From Campylorhamphus procurvoides (taxonomy: Eukaryota; Chordata; Aves; Passeriformes; Dendrocolaptidae), in NCBI GenBank assembly GCA_013396655.1, contig WBMV01005068.1:62001-126000 (forward strand): DNA of 64,000 bases, read 5' to 3'. Positions 26,812-38,050 of the stretch are shown here, in pieces. A model generated the notes under the pieces. That model saw only the letters and a list, made by a program, of their open reading frames with translations. It had not been told where the DNA came from and made no database searches. Within the stretch, counting starts at the first letter, position 1; every line of letters starts with the position of its first letter. Both the position numbers and the translations under genes were made by a program.

Positions 26812-27267
26812 GATAGAATTACAGAATCCTTTAGGTTAGAAAAGACCTTTGGCATCATCAAGTCCAACCGTCAATCTCACACTGCCAAGTCCACAGCCAG
26901 ACTGTGTCCCTAAGCATCACATCTACATGTCCTTTACATACCTCCAGGGATGGTGACTCCACCACTTCCCTGGGCAACCTGTTCTAATTTTTGGCAATGC
27001 TTTTTGTGAAGAAATTTCTCGTGGTATCCAATCCAAACCTCCTCTGATGCAATTTGAGGCCATTTCTTCTTGTCCTAAAGCTTGTTACTTGGAAGAGATC
27101 TACATCCACCCTGCTACAACCTCCTTTCAGGTAGTTGTAGAGACCAATAAAGTCTCCCCGGGCCTCTTTTCCTCCAGGCTAAACACCCCCAGCTCCTTCA
27201 GCAGCTCCTTATCAACCTTGTGCTCCAGACTTTTCCTCTGCTTTCTTGCCCTTCTTTGGTCACACTT
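26812..27267 (-). mobile_element. CR1 LINE 3' region (copy 1)
   Basis: Read on the + strand, the segment begins ACAGAATCCTTTAGGTTAGA, AAAGACCTTTGGCATCATCA and AGTCCAACC. This is the reverse complement of the CR1 3' end (ggttggacttgatgat, then the gattctgt repeat). It continues through CTCCAGGGATGGTGACTCC, CCTGGGCAACCTGTTC and TCCTCCAGGCTAAACACCCC to TTTGGTCACACTT. About 450 bases of the element are kept and are moderately conserved, which implies a younger copy than the CR1s at 21 and 49 kb. The open frames of 77 and 87 codons inside or beside it are incidental. Confidence 0.93.
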
Positions 27268-28223
27268 ATCATGTGCATGAAGGAGATTTTGTGAGGTTAT
27301 CTGACCAAGTGCTCAGTTCCAAGGTGTGATCCACATAAATCTTGTCCTGAAATGTTTGGTGTCAATGCTACACACAAGCAACTGAAGACATGAGCTAAAT
27401 CACAACACCGTGATGTCCCCCATGTGTGTGACACATAGGGTGGTTTCTGTGTTACATGAGGTACATGCATAGATGTGATACAAAGAGGAACACAGCAAGA
27501 AGTGATAGTGAAAGGGTAGGAGCAGTGATGGATGCTTCCACAGTTGTGTTTTACTGACATTTTCTAGATTCACTAAGTCCTACCCTTCTTTCGGGTCTCT
27601 GGACCAAATTCAACACCGAGCTATGCACTCCTGTACCTTATTGAACTCAACAGGCATATAGGAGCTGACATCAGCATTAACTATAGTCATCTGTTATTTT
27701 CTCATGCCAGAGTCAATTATTTTCATTTAGCTCTTTCAGTCATAAAAAAATAAAACTGTCAAAGTTGTCAAGAACTCCAAGAAATGAAGTCTCTGAGCTA
27801 CTGCTCTGAGATTTTTAATATTTCTTCCAATACAAACTCTTCTGCCTTAAAAATCCTGCCAGAAGTATATTTGGTCTGATAGTTGACAGGATGTGATCCA
27901 AAGGCTTGTGGCTAGTCAGTAAAATAGATAACTGCAAAGAATTCAGCATTTAGATGATTAGATCTTTCTCATTTCTGTATGAAAAAAAGGCATTTAAAAC
28001 TTTATGACTATAAAGCTTTTTAAGCATTGTTAATTATGGTTTATTTTTAATACTTTTATAAACAATTATTTTTCAGAAGAACTTTCAAATTTTGAAATAT
28101 TTTGAGAGCAAAAATCATATTGATTTAAAATGCCAAATGAAATTGAACTTACAAAAAAAATGTGTTTGAGCAAGCTATCTGCCCTTCCCAATGTCAGGTT
28201 TCCTTAGAAAATTCCTGTATCAT

Positions 28224-28224
28224 N
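28224..28224. other. Assembly gap (single N)
   Basis: One undetermined base sits exactly between the two identical 2328-bp copies. A lone N at a duplication junction is the usual mark of a gap of unknown or negative size in a scaffold, so the true sequence here is uncertain. Confidence 0.98.
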
Positions 28225-28707
28225 CTTAATAAAACTAGTCATCTGTCCTGAGGGGGCAAATGCCACTTTGAGAGAAGCATCACTGCTCGGGATTTGCCTC
28301 TTCCACACACCCACGAAAGGAAAATGAGAAGCAATCTTCTGGGGCTGAGAATGTGATAGTTACCTGTAGGGGCTGAAACTGAGGTCTTCTGAGGGAACAC
28401 AATTAGCAAATTACATGTAATATCAAAAAAATTACTGTTTCAAGAATGCAAACTGATTATAGACACAGAAAGTCAGACATTGTGGTTGGTACAATTAAAT
28501 GTTGAGGTCAGACAGAATAGAGAGAATTTACTGGAAAAGAGGCTCAAATATCTAAGCTTTTTAAAAATCAATACAGATGTGTTCCAGGCCTTTACAGAAA
28601 GGAAATAAATAGCCAAATAGCAACTTGGAATTTTAATAGTACATTAGTAGTAATTATTTTAGTAGTAACATTACTTCTTTTCCCATATTTTGTCTTTTTT
28701 ATGAGCT

Positions 28708-28837
28708 ACTTAGCTTATTATTTAGAAGAAGGGTGCTGGCATTCTTTTATTCTATGTGATGTCTAGCAAGTAACTTAGCTTATTATTTAGAAGAAGGGTG
28801 CTGGCATTCTTTTATTCTATGTGATGTCTAGCAAGTA
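28708..28837. repeat. 65-bp tandem repeat (in duplication copy 2)
   Basis: This is the same two 65-base units as at 26379-26508, shifted by 2329 bases. It is not independent evidence of a second event. Confidence 0.93.
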
Positions 28838-29140
28838 ACTTCATTTTTCTCTGTCATCCAAAATGTCACCTGTGATACAGGAATAGGATAAGTGTAACTT
28901 TTTACACAGAGCAGAATCCAACACACCTGAATACATTTTTCATGTAAGACAGCTTTAGGCTTACTAACAAACTATTATACAGAAGCCCAAAAGTAAGACT
29001 AAAAGAGCTCAGATATACTCTATATTAAGAACAAACAAGCCCAAATGAAAAAATAGTTTGACATAAAAAGACAAAAGGGAGGATAAGCATGAAAAATGCT
29101 TACCAGGAGATACAAATTTGGAAGACAGAACTAACCTATT

Positions 29141-29596
29141 GATAGAATTACAGAATCCTTTAGGTTAGAAAAGACCTTTGGCATCATCAAGTCCAACCGT
29201 CAATCTCACACTGCCAAGTCCACAGCCAGACTGTGTCCCTAAGCATCACATCTACATGTCCTTTACATACCTCCAGGGATGGTGACTCCACCACTTCCCT
29301 GGGCAACCTGTTCTAATTTTTGGCAATGCTTTTTGTGAAGAAATTTCTCGTGGTATCCAATCCAAACCTCCTCTGATGCAATTTGAGGCCATTTCTTCTT
29401 GTCCTAAAGCTTGTTACTTGGAAGAGATCTACATCCACCCTGCTACAACCTCCTTTCAGGTAGTTGTAGAGACCAATAAAGTCTCCCCGGGCCTCTTTTC
29501 CTCCAGGCTAAACACCCCCAGCTCCTTCAGCAGCTCCTTATCAACCTTGTGCTCCAGACTTTTCCTCTGCTTTCTTGCCCTTCTTTGGTCACACTT
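29141..29596 (-). mobile_element. CR1 LINE 3' region (copy 2)
   Basis: This is the same CR1 as at 26812-27267, repeated inside the second duplication copy. If the duplication is an artefact, only one CR1 exists here. Confidence 0.93.
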
Positions 29597-30705
29597 ATCA
29601 TGTGCATGAAGGAGATTTTGTGAGGTTATCTGACCAAGTGCTCAGTTCCAAGGTGTGATCCACATAAATCTTGTCCTGAAATGTTTGGTGTCAATGCTAC
29701 ACACAAGCAACTGAAGACATGAGCTAAATCACAACACCGTGATGTCCCCCATGTGTGTGACACATAGGGTGGTTTCTGTGTTACATGAGGTACATGCATA
29801 GATGTGATACAAAGAGGAACACAGCAAGAAGTGATAGTGAAAGGGTAGGAGCAGTGATGGATGCTTCCACAGTTGTGTTTTACTGACATTTTCTAGATTC
29901 ACTAAGTCCTACCCTTCTTTCGGGTCTCTGGACCAAATTCAACACCGAGCTATGCACTCCTGTACCTTATTGAACTCAACAGGCATATAGGAGCTGACAT
30001 CAGCATTAACTATAGTCATCTGTTATTTTCTCATGCCAGAGTCAATTATTTTCATTTAGCTCTTTCAGTCATAAAAAAATAAAACTGTCAAAGTTGTCAA
30101 GAACTCCAAGAAATGAAGTCTCTGAGCTACTGCTCTGAGATTTTTAATATTTCTTCCAATACAAACTCTTCTGCCTTAAAAATCCTGCCAGAAGTATATT
30201 TGGTCTGATAGTTGACAGGATGTGATCCAAAGGCTTGTGGCTAGTCAGTAAAATAGATAACTGCAAAGAATTCAGCATTTAGATGATTAGATCTTTCTCA
30301 TTTCTGTATGAAAAAAAGGCATTTAAAACTTTATGACTATAAAGCTTTTTAAGCATTGTTAATTATGGTTTATTTTTAATACTTTTATAAACAATTATTT
30401 TTCAGAAGAACTTTCAAATTTTGAAATATTTTGAGAGCAAAAATCATATTGATTTAAAATGCCAAATGAAATTGAACTTACAAAAAAAATGTGTTTGAGC
30501 AAGCTATCTGCCCTTCCCAATGTCAGGTTTCCTTAGAAAATTCCTGTATCATCCATTTTCAGCTCTACATTCACAGGAGAACTTTCTTTACTTGGCTTCA
30601 GCTGAATCCCAAGTGATCTTGTCTCTGCAATCACCCAAGGTGGAAGTGACGTCTCAATTCAGCCTTTCTCCTAAAGGAAGTGCCACATACGTTCCCTGAT
30701 TTACT

Positions 30706-30719
30706 TAAAAAAAAAAAAT
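30706..30719. repeat. Poly-A run
   Basis: About 13 A bases follow TTTACTT. This is simple sequence with no retroposon body recognised upstream. Confidence 0.7.
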
Positions 30720-31661
30720 TGAAAATGAGACAGAAAATTGAGGAAATTGTTGACAGATGCAAAGATCAGTTATGGCATGGTAGGATTCCTAGTGTTCATT
30801 CCTGAAATAAGAAAATCAACAGTCAAGTCAGAGAAGCTGCTGGACCTCAAAGGAAGAGATCCCTAAATTTATTTTATTTCTTGGGAAGAACACTAAATAA
30901 ATGAAGTTTGTAAGATGAGCTGCTCTGTTTGAAGGAGACACTTTCTGTCTCCACTGTTTTGTTGGAAGGAGCATATGAGCAAATAGTCAGAAAAGGCAGA
31001 TTTTCCCCTGAAATCGATCCATATTGTTGAAAAGAAAGCAGAGCTCCATTTGCTGTGTCCATTAATCACTTTTTGCTGTAGAGATTCAGTTTCTCACAAA
31101 CTACTATTTGAGAGAAAAGTCAAGAAGTCCTTTGAGGCAAGAGGCCCTACAGAGCCAGTTTCAGCTCTGTTGCTCTCCTCCTAATGGATTGTTTTAGAGA
31201 GCCACATTTCTCCCCAGTTTCTCAGTGTATCTCACTGTGTATCTCTGGCACCCACAGATTTGGGATGTGCCCTGTTAGCATGGGCATGTCTGCTAGGCCT
31301 CAGGACTCTTTCACATCGCCAAAGGTTTCTGTGTCTCCCCTCTTACCAAACAGAGAAAAGGAGAGAAATGGAGCAGATTCCTCTCAATTTCTTAACTCAG
31401 CAATTCTCACCAAGCTGCTGGCACACATTCCATGGGGATACAGTTTCAGCTTCAGGCATCTTGAATTGTTCTGTTCAGTCATACTGGACAGAGGGGTTTA
31501 GATACTGCTTGGAAGACTTGGGTGTTTTAAGGTTTTTGTTTCAAAAAATCAAGATGTCACTAACTTTTTTAAAAGAAACATTAGCAAGTTTCTGAATTAT
31601 AGACTGTATACCTTAGAAAGTATTCATTATCTAATCACTGTTAAAACCTATAATCCTCGTA

Positions 31662-31667
31662 ATAATG
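31662..31667. repeat. Target-site duplication, left (ATAATG)
   Basis: ATAATG directly precedes the TG end of the LTR and is repeated exactly at 32165-32170, directly after its CA end. Six-base duplications are typical of alpha/betaretrovirus-like elements. Confidence 0.85.
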
Positions 31668-32164
31668 TGTGGGGGTACCCTGCCTGAGGGATGATAAAAA
31701 TAGCCAGAGCGACCCCTTCCTAGAATGGATGAAGCTAACCAGCAAGTAAACAACACCAGAAACTGAAAACTACCTCAGAACTCAGAAGCTCATGTTTTAA
31801 AAGTTGTTTTGTAGTATAGTTAGTAGTTGATTGTATTAGTTAGACAGACATCCCTCTGTATGTTTTTTGGGTGGTGATTACCCAACTATTGGTTTCCTGT
31901 TGATTGTGTATTCCCCTAATCTTTTACTGTCTGGCTGCTATGTTAATCCCATTGCCATCATGTGAAGTCAGCCAAGCCCAGTCTGTATACCCCTTACTAC
32001 CTGTAACCCCATGCCCTTCTTGCTACGTTCCGCCCCCTAACTCCTCCCACCTTCCAAGCTTCTCCTTGGGAGATATACCTGCCCCATGCTCTATGATTAA
32101 ACTAGTTCTAGCTTCACCCTACATCGGCTTGGACGTTTTCCTTCCCCCCTCTCGGAACGCAGCA
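31668..32164 (+). mobile_element. Solo LTR of an endogenous retrovirus (sense)
   Basis: This 497-base element starts TGTGGGGGTACCC and ends CTCGGAACGCAGCA, with canonical TG...CA termini and a perfect 6-bp target duplication (ATAATG) on both sides. A polyadenylation-like ATTAAA at 32096-32101 lies near the 3' end, with a T/C-rich stretch after it, consistent with an R/U5 order on the + strand. No internal retroviral sequence adjoins it, so it is a solo LTR left by recombination between two LTRs. The 93-codon frame at 31904-32185 lies mostly within it and is incidental. The 6-bp duplication suggests a class II-like (ERVK/alpha-type) element. The sense orientation in a CNTNAP2 intron could in principle offer a poly-A or promoter signal. 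Confidence 0.85.
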
Positions 32165-32170
32165 ATAATG
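32165..32170. repeat. Target-site duplication, right (ATAATG)
   Basis: This exact copy of the ATAATG at 31662-31667 defines the right end of the solo LTR insertion. Confidence 0.85.
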
Positions 32171-32871
32171 TTCATATTTATTTAAATTAATATCCATTTA
32201 ATTATGCAGGTTGCTGTTACAGGTTTATCAGATTTGAGAGGTGTCAAAAGGAACAAATTTATTTCCTAATGTTTTAAATTTCAAAGTATTTTTGTGTTGG
32301 AGATGAGGAGAGGAATAGACTGTGTAAAGTAAAAAAGGAGATCTAAGTCTCAATCCCAGGAAGAAACCATAAATTAAACAGGTCTTCAAATGCCTAATTT
32401 AAACTTTCTTCAAAGAAGTTTTGGAGTTCCTAAAGTAGCTTAAGTGACTCATCCTAAATGCAGTTCATTGTCATTGAGGGTGTCTTAAATTTGGTCATTA
32501 TTCTTCTGATGGCACTATTGGTGAATAAGATGCTTGTTTATTAAATTAATTTAATCCAGTCTATTCAGTATTTTGTAACTTCTAAACAGGGATTGTTTAT
32601 GAATGCTGCACCATCAGACTCATGTCTATGGTATAATTAATCTTTACTAAGAGAATTCAAAGTGTAGATTAATAATAGCAATTTGAGTGCTGGAATTAGA
32701 TGGTTTTTCATCAAATTGTTTAGATTTTCAGGAGGTGAGTGCTCTCAAAAGTAAAAATATGAGAAGAGCTTAACTGCCTTAAGATCAACCTTAATGTAAG
32801 AGTTGCTCCTTCTTTTACTGTTAGAAACAACATATTTCATAGGATCTTAGCCTGTCCAATGCCAGCATGTT

Positions 32872-32911
32872 AAAAAACCAAAACCAAACAAAACAACAAC
32901 ACCAAAACCAC
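32872..32911. repeat. A-rich CAAA/CCAAAA low-complexity tract
   Basis: About 40 bases are composed almost wholly of A with single or double C. The tract is similar in style to those at 36.2, 42.5 and 58.1 kb. Confidence 0.8.
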
Positions 32912-35900
32912 CTTCCACCTGACCTTCTGACAGGTTTTATGACCCTGTAAAGTAATGAGAAATTGTCCATAATACCCCTTGTCAGACAAATCAAGGATGA
33001 GTCATTAATGCATAAGGGTATCTGAGGTGACAAGACATGGGAAAGGGACAAGAGAACTGTAAGAATCTCTGAGAACAGCAAAATCAAGTGGAAATAAAAC
33101 CTTTCGGCCTAGAACGTATGGCTGACAGTTTATGGTTCCAAAGGGCAAACCCCTGATTACAGGGTGAATCTAAAAGTCTGGCTTTTATGCTGCATAGGAT
33201 GTGCATTAAAAAAGTTAGCTAAATTTTATCAAAACCTTTCAAGAATTCTGCTTTAATCCTAGCTTTTGTTTGCCCTGTTTTTAATCCTGTTAATTAGACC
33301 TTGCATATTTCCAAGTAACTCAATTCCAGATTAAGTCTCCTGCCAAACTTACATTGTTCGTAAAATTCTCTGTAATATCAGTTCTTAGCAGCTTTAATAT
33401 AAATAAAACTCTTGCCAGATATTTTAGGAACAGAGAAAATACCAATACTTGGCACATCTGTGCCCTTCACCATGATTTTTCCAGGCATTCATTTGCAGAT
33501 ACTGCCTGGACTAAACTGCTTTATAGCTCATGGCAAATCTGGAAATGCAGGGATTACCAGAGGTGCTTGGGGAGTAAAAAGCTGGGTCTTTGAGAGGTGT
33601 ACAGTTGTATACCTTTGAAATGGGCATGCCTGGGAGTCTGCACTCTTCAAACCACTGCTAATAATTAAGCAATGTGTGTTTAACACTACACTTTCAATCC
33701 AGTAGGTGTTTTATTTGTATTCTCAAAACAATTTCAGTTCCTCCACTCATGAAACTGTATCTTTAAAAATTGAGTCCATTCTTAGCTGTAGTATATTCTT
33801 TGTTTGTTCTCCTTTGTAGGGCTGGACTGATAATTAGGTGATGTCTAAAAAAATGAGGGAAATTAAATTACTACAATTGCAGAAGTCTGGTTGTATTAAA
33901 TCATTATGTAAACAAAGTAATAGTGATAGAGAATCTTACCATTACTTTGAATATGTCATTTGCTGATGTATGCATAATGCATTTCTTTTTTACATACCAC
34001 AGAATGCTTATAAAGAGTAAGTAGATGATCATAATCAAAACAATGATAAATCTCACACTAATATCTGCTACTTTCATTCAAAGGCACCCTGAAGCACTTT
34101 GCAGACTGTTATATATAGGAAAAGAAATTAGGAATAGAAAATTACACTGAGATTTCATCAATATCTCCTGGTAATAATTACAGGATTTGATCGGATTCAT
34201 TCATCTCCCATTTGGCTATTAATAGGAATATGACACACTCTGAATTCAATCTTTATTCTCTTGAGGGGATTTTCTTTGGTGGGGAAAAACTTCAGAGACT
34301 TTCTCCACCCTCTTAATGTGCAAAGTCTTTAAATACCGTCAGAAATATTATCACTTGCAGAAATTGAGTGTTCCAGCTGTGATTATTTTTAAGTGTGTAG
34401 CACAAAGTCAAGCATAATAATCAGTCTTTGGTTTAAAACTTTTCTGACTTTTTCAGTGCTGATTAGTCTGTCCAGAAGAAGTACAGATACCTTAGAAAAG
34501 CACAGCAAATCCATTCAGTCTCTGAATCTCTTTGTCTTATTGGTGCTTGTGGGGGCCAAAAATTATCATTGGCCCACCTTTTTCGGTTCTGCTGGAGAAA
34601 AAACCAACACATTTCTCTCAGCTCTTACCCCAGTACTCTCAGGCCCCAATAATCTCAGTGCAGACCAGAATGCTTTTGCTACAATGATGAGACAAGTAAA
34701 CAAACAAAAAATAAGGCTTTTTCTGAAAAGATCTCTTAACATTTACTTTTACTGTCATGGCAAGACCTTTAAAGTGATCATATCACTAAGTGCATAAATA
34801 AAATATTAAAATTAGTAGAAACATGATCAGTAAAAAAGAAAAAAAAAAGATTTTACTGCTCCTTTTTTTTCCCTTCAGAGAAGATGAAAGCTATTGGTGA
34901 CAGGAAAAGTGCTGTCTTTTAACATCCTTATTTGGAGCTGAAATATTAGCTCTTTTTGTGATAAAGGAAAGAAAGAAAAGAAATGCCAATAGTTTTCTTT
35001 TTACCACTCTTTGAAGAATTCTTTATTTTAAAGAGTTATGTCCAACTTTAAAGCATTTTTTGAAAGAGTAAAAATCAGCAGAAAAAGCCAGTCCCTGAGG
35101 AAAACCTCTGAGAGAGTAAAGTGCTGACCTACATTTATCCTCCATTAGAAGGGAGTGGGTCCCATGGATACAGTCTTTAGCAGCAATGGAGATTAGGGCT
35201 ACATACCTGCCTTGGTTATTCACCTTTTTCTTTCTTAAATGGAAAGTCCTTTAATCTTTCTTTTCTTACATTGCTTCTCTCCAAATTGATGAAAAGGATA
35301 CCTTGGTAAAGGGCATGGCAATCTGTGGATGAAAAGCTACAAACAGTCTGCAGGACTTCCCTTCCTTTCCAGCATTCTCTCGGAGCACTCTCACCATCAT
35401 AGCTCCTGGTATAGCTGTGATCAGCTAAAGAGGGTTAATGACCTCAGCAATACACAGGCGCATCCAATACAAAGGAGAAAGGCATGTTCTCTGAAGGGGA
35501 AGAACATACAGATTCAGGAAAACAGTCATCTGCTATTTGAAAAACTCTAGTAATGAAATGTCTCATTACTCTGTTCATCACAGGGAACAGACACCAGTTC
35601 CAGTGAACTGTTGTTTGGAATTGTGATGGTTATTTTCTTCTTTACTTTAGTTTTCCTTCTTTTTAAAAGAATTCTTTGCCTCCTGTGGACCCAGTAGCTG
35701 GACCCAGTAAGAGTGGTAACAGGAAAACACTCCTGTGACACTGGAGGCCTCTGAGCATCCCCAGAGATCCTGAAGAGCTCTGCCGTGCTGCCTGGCTGTG
35801 AGCAGTATACCAAGTCAGATCCGAGAGGCATCCAAGTTAGAGATGAAAAAGACTCATTTTCCTGAAATCATTACAAGTTCCCGGTTACAGTCGTACTGTG

Positions 35901-36172
35901 TGGCTCAGTTACGTTTTCCAGACCCTGAATTCATCCTTCATCCTATGGTATTTTTTAACAAAGGAATTGATTTTTTTAGATCAAATTGTTGCTCACTCTA
36001 GATACTTGATTACACGGCAGGATAGAGCTAAAAAGAAAGAGGGGGAAGGAGATAAATAGATGAATTTATTTTGCTTCTACTTACTTTCGTGTCAAAAAGT
36101 ATAGTCCTAACACTATGTGTAGGGCATTTTTTCTGTCTGGATAATTTAGCTTTCTCTGTGTGTGCTTATATC

Positions 36173-36298
36173 AAAAAACCAAATGAAACAAACAAAAAAC
36201 CCCACCAAACCCAAAGAAAACAGAATTAAAAAAAAACACAAAACAACAACAACAAAGAACAAAAAAAAAAGAGAAAAAAAACCCAAAAAACCCCAACC
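36173..36298. repeat. A-rich low-complexity tract
   Basis: About 125 bases are almost only A and C with few other bases, including runs of up to about ten A and a CAACAACAAC stretch. It is not preceded by a recognisable retroposon body. It lies about 0.8 kb upstream of the second exon and is unlikely to be functional. Confidence 0.85.
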
Positions 36299-37082
36299 AG
36301 CTGATGGAGAAAGTACCTAATTAAATTTGCTTTCTTTCATTTTCTATTTGGAAGAAACAGCACTCAAGCCAGATGGATTCAGTTCTTGAAATAATAAAGG
36401 GAAAATGTTGTAAATGTGTATAGTGATTTGGTCTAGGCATGAAAAGGTACTAGGTTACTTGCTGCAGGTGAAATGAGGATCTTTCAGACATGACTATAAA
36501 TTGAGCTTTAGTAATCTTGCTAACTAAAATGAGGTTTGAGCTGTACGCTAACTGTTAGATTCACAAGTTTGATTTTTTGGATTTAGGCACTTAATGTTAG
36601 AAATGACAGGACTAAGATAAGCCTTTCCAGGCAAAGTCTTTATTTTCTCTTTTTTAAACATAAGGCTAAAAATATTAAATATAAAGGAAGCACTGTTTGC
36701 CTGATATGCAGAGGTTGTATTGTTAGGATAGCAACTGGCAGGACCTAGATTAAGGTGGATACACTTCCAGGGTGCATAAAGGCTTTTCTCCCTCTCAGAA
36801 GTCAATGAGATCTGCAGCAAATGATGAAGCTGAGCCGGTGACTGGCCAGAAGGCTCCTCTGAATGTGTTCCTGGTAGCTGCTATCCACCTTTTCCCACTG
36901 AGTAGGCAGTGTTATTGGTGAAACTGACGCCACCTGGGACAGGTTCTTGACAGCAGCTGCTCAGTGCACGGATGTAATTGTTGCACATCCATTCTTTTGG
37001 TGCTTGGACTGGTGAACAAAAGTAATGATCAAAGGAAATAACTTGATACATTTCACAATGTCTTTCTTTCTCTGTGATCCAG

Positions 37083-37210
37083 GAGGAAGGACACTGGGAT
37101 GCTGTCATACAAGGAGCACCTGCCGGTGAGCCAGGTGGTGGTTGGCGACGTGGACCGGCCGGGCTCTGAGGCCAAGGTGTCCGTGGGGCCCGTGCGCTGC
37201 CAGGGAGATC
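37083..37210 (+). CDS. CNTNAP2: CNTNAP2 internal exon, end of fibrinogen-like domain (exon B)
   Basis: This is a 128-nt internal exon following the 10380-10536 exon. Its first base G completes the TG|G tryptophan codon, then AGG AAG GAC ACT GGG ATG. The peptide reads [18 protein letters not shown], then [18 protein letters not shown] and VRCQGD, with the last base C starting an arginine-like codon, so the next intron is phase 1. The LSYK(D/E)[11 protein letters not shown] and GP(L/V)RCQGD motifs match Caspr2 and, as recalled, differ from CNTNAP4/5. The one cysteine here completes six across the two exons. The exon closes the fibrinogen-like domain, and the third laminin G domain should start in the next exon, outside this window. 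Acceptor AG is at 37081-37082 and donor GTAAGT starts at 37211. From memory the human protein has A, F, D, T, Q, L and L where this bird has T, M, E, V, P, V and V; this needs an alignment. The exon is GC-rich in a strongly AT-rich intron. Confidence 0.96.
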
Positions 37211-38001
37211 GTAAGTTGTCTGGTTGCTTCCATTTACTCCTGGGCAGGAATTGAATTGGGTAGTGGTGGCTTTGGAGACACCCCATGTGAATTTAGGGAA
37301 GTGGCTGTCTACTCAAGAGACCTTTCTCTATGAAAGCATGGTGAGATTTGAGAAGTTTTGTCTATGAAAATACACATATAATGGCTTATCTTGGCATTTA
37401 AAATATTGATATTTGTCTTTATGGTAAATGTGACCACTTTGATTATTCAGCTAAATTTATGGAGATATGTGCAATAATACAGATTTCATAGGAATATCTT
37501 TCAGCATGTGTATTTCTGTTGAGTGCCCTTGTCAGTGTCATTATCATTGCTAAGCATATCACTGTAAACTACACTTGTGTTATATAAATAGCACTGTGAG
37601 GGCAGAACTTCCCACTGTAACCTCTGTTTACAGGTGTAAAAATTTTGGCAAGGATGTTATCCAACGTTAACTGCAGCAAGATTAGTTGTTTCCACAGGGA
37701 GTTCTTGTAGTAGTCTCTGATTTCCAGGCTGAATGCTGATAGGAGATGCACATCCTTCAGGCTGATCTGTGGGTGATAGAGTAAATCAGGATAATGGATA
37801 AATTTCCACTTCACACAAATAAAAGCTGAGAAGCAGCAAGGATTGTATTTTTCCTTCAATCTGTTTTATATTTCAGGAGTGAAATTCACCACTGAAGGCA
37901 AAGCAACTGTGCTTAAGGCCTTTCTAAATCACACTTCAAAAATCTAAACTCTGCAATTGGTACATGTGTTGTATTTGTCCTCTGTGTTTGAAGGTCATTC
38001 A

Positions 38002-38050
38002 ACGGGCAGTAAGAAGTAACGGGCAGTAACAAGACGGGCAGTAAGAAAAG
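38002..38050. repeat. Small minisatellite, ACGGGCAGTAA x3
   Basis: The 11-base core ACGGGCAGTAA occurs three times, at 38002, 38019 and 38034, with periods of 17 and 15 bases and related GAAG/CAAG spacers. The CpG in each unit is notable in this AT-rich intron. It is probably slippage-derived. Confidence 0.85.

Larger units (their letters stand above)
25896..28223. repeat. Direct duplication, copy 1 (2328 bp)
   Basis: From CTTAATAAAACTAGTCATCT at 25896 to TTCCTGTATCAT at 28223 this segment is repeated at a constant offset of 2329 bases as 28225-30552. I saw no difference in the stretches compared, and the reading frames in the two copies encode identical peptides. The segment includes a 65-bp tandem repeat and a minus-strand CR1. 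Copy 1 ends immediately before the single N at 28224. This pattern suggests overlapping contig ends left unmerged at a gap rather than an ancient duplication, though a very recent real tandem duplication remains possible. Confidence 0.97.
28225..30552. repeat. Direct duplication, copy 2 (2328 bp)
   Basis: This is the second copy of 25896-28223, offset by 2329 bases. After 30552 the sequence continues CCATTTTCAGC, which is unique, whereas copy 1 breaks at the N. Likewise, the bases before copy 1 (AAGAAACG) are unique and copy 2 begins right after the N. Both outer boundaries are therefore single-copy, and only the inner boundary is the gap, as expected when one real segment has been assembled twice. 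Confidence 0.97.
10537..37082 (+). other. CNTNAP2: CNTNAP2 intron between the two exons (26.5 kb)
   Basis: This is a complete phase 2 intron with a GTGAGT donor at 10537. Its acceptor is a pyrimidine-rich CTTTCTTTCTCTGTGATCCAG ending at 37082. Its apparent length of 26,546 bases includes one extra 2329 bases if the 25.9-30.6 kb duplication is an artefact. Repeat content, listed separately, is CR1 pieces, two LTRs, the duplication, and simple repeats. Stretches with no recognised content are about 10537-17660, 17711-21129, 23783-25895, 30553-31661 and 32171-36172. The block at 24300-24500 is mildly GC-richer and unidentified. No third exon fits between, because the TG|G junction and protein continuity are exact. 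Confidence 0.9.

Noticed and set aside
27047..29889. Pairs of identical 77- and 87-codon frames suggesting a duplicated small gene
   Set aside because: They fall in or beside the CR1 element and are identical only because the whole 2.3 kb segment is present twice.
34393..34797. 134-codon open frame
   Set aside because: No known motif, no promoter or splice context, and ordinary AT-rich intron composition.
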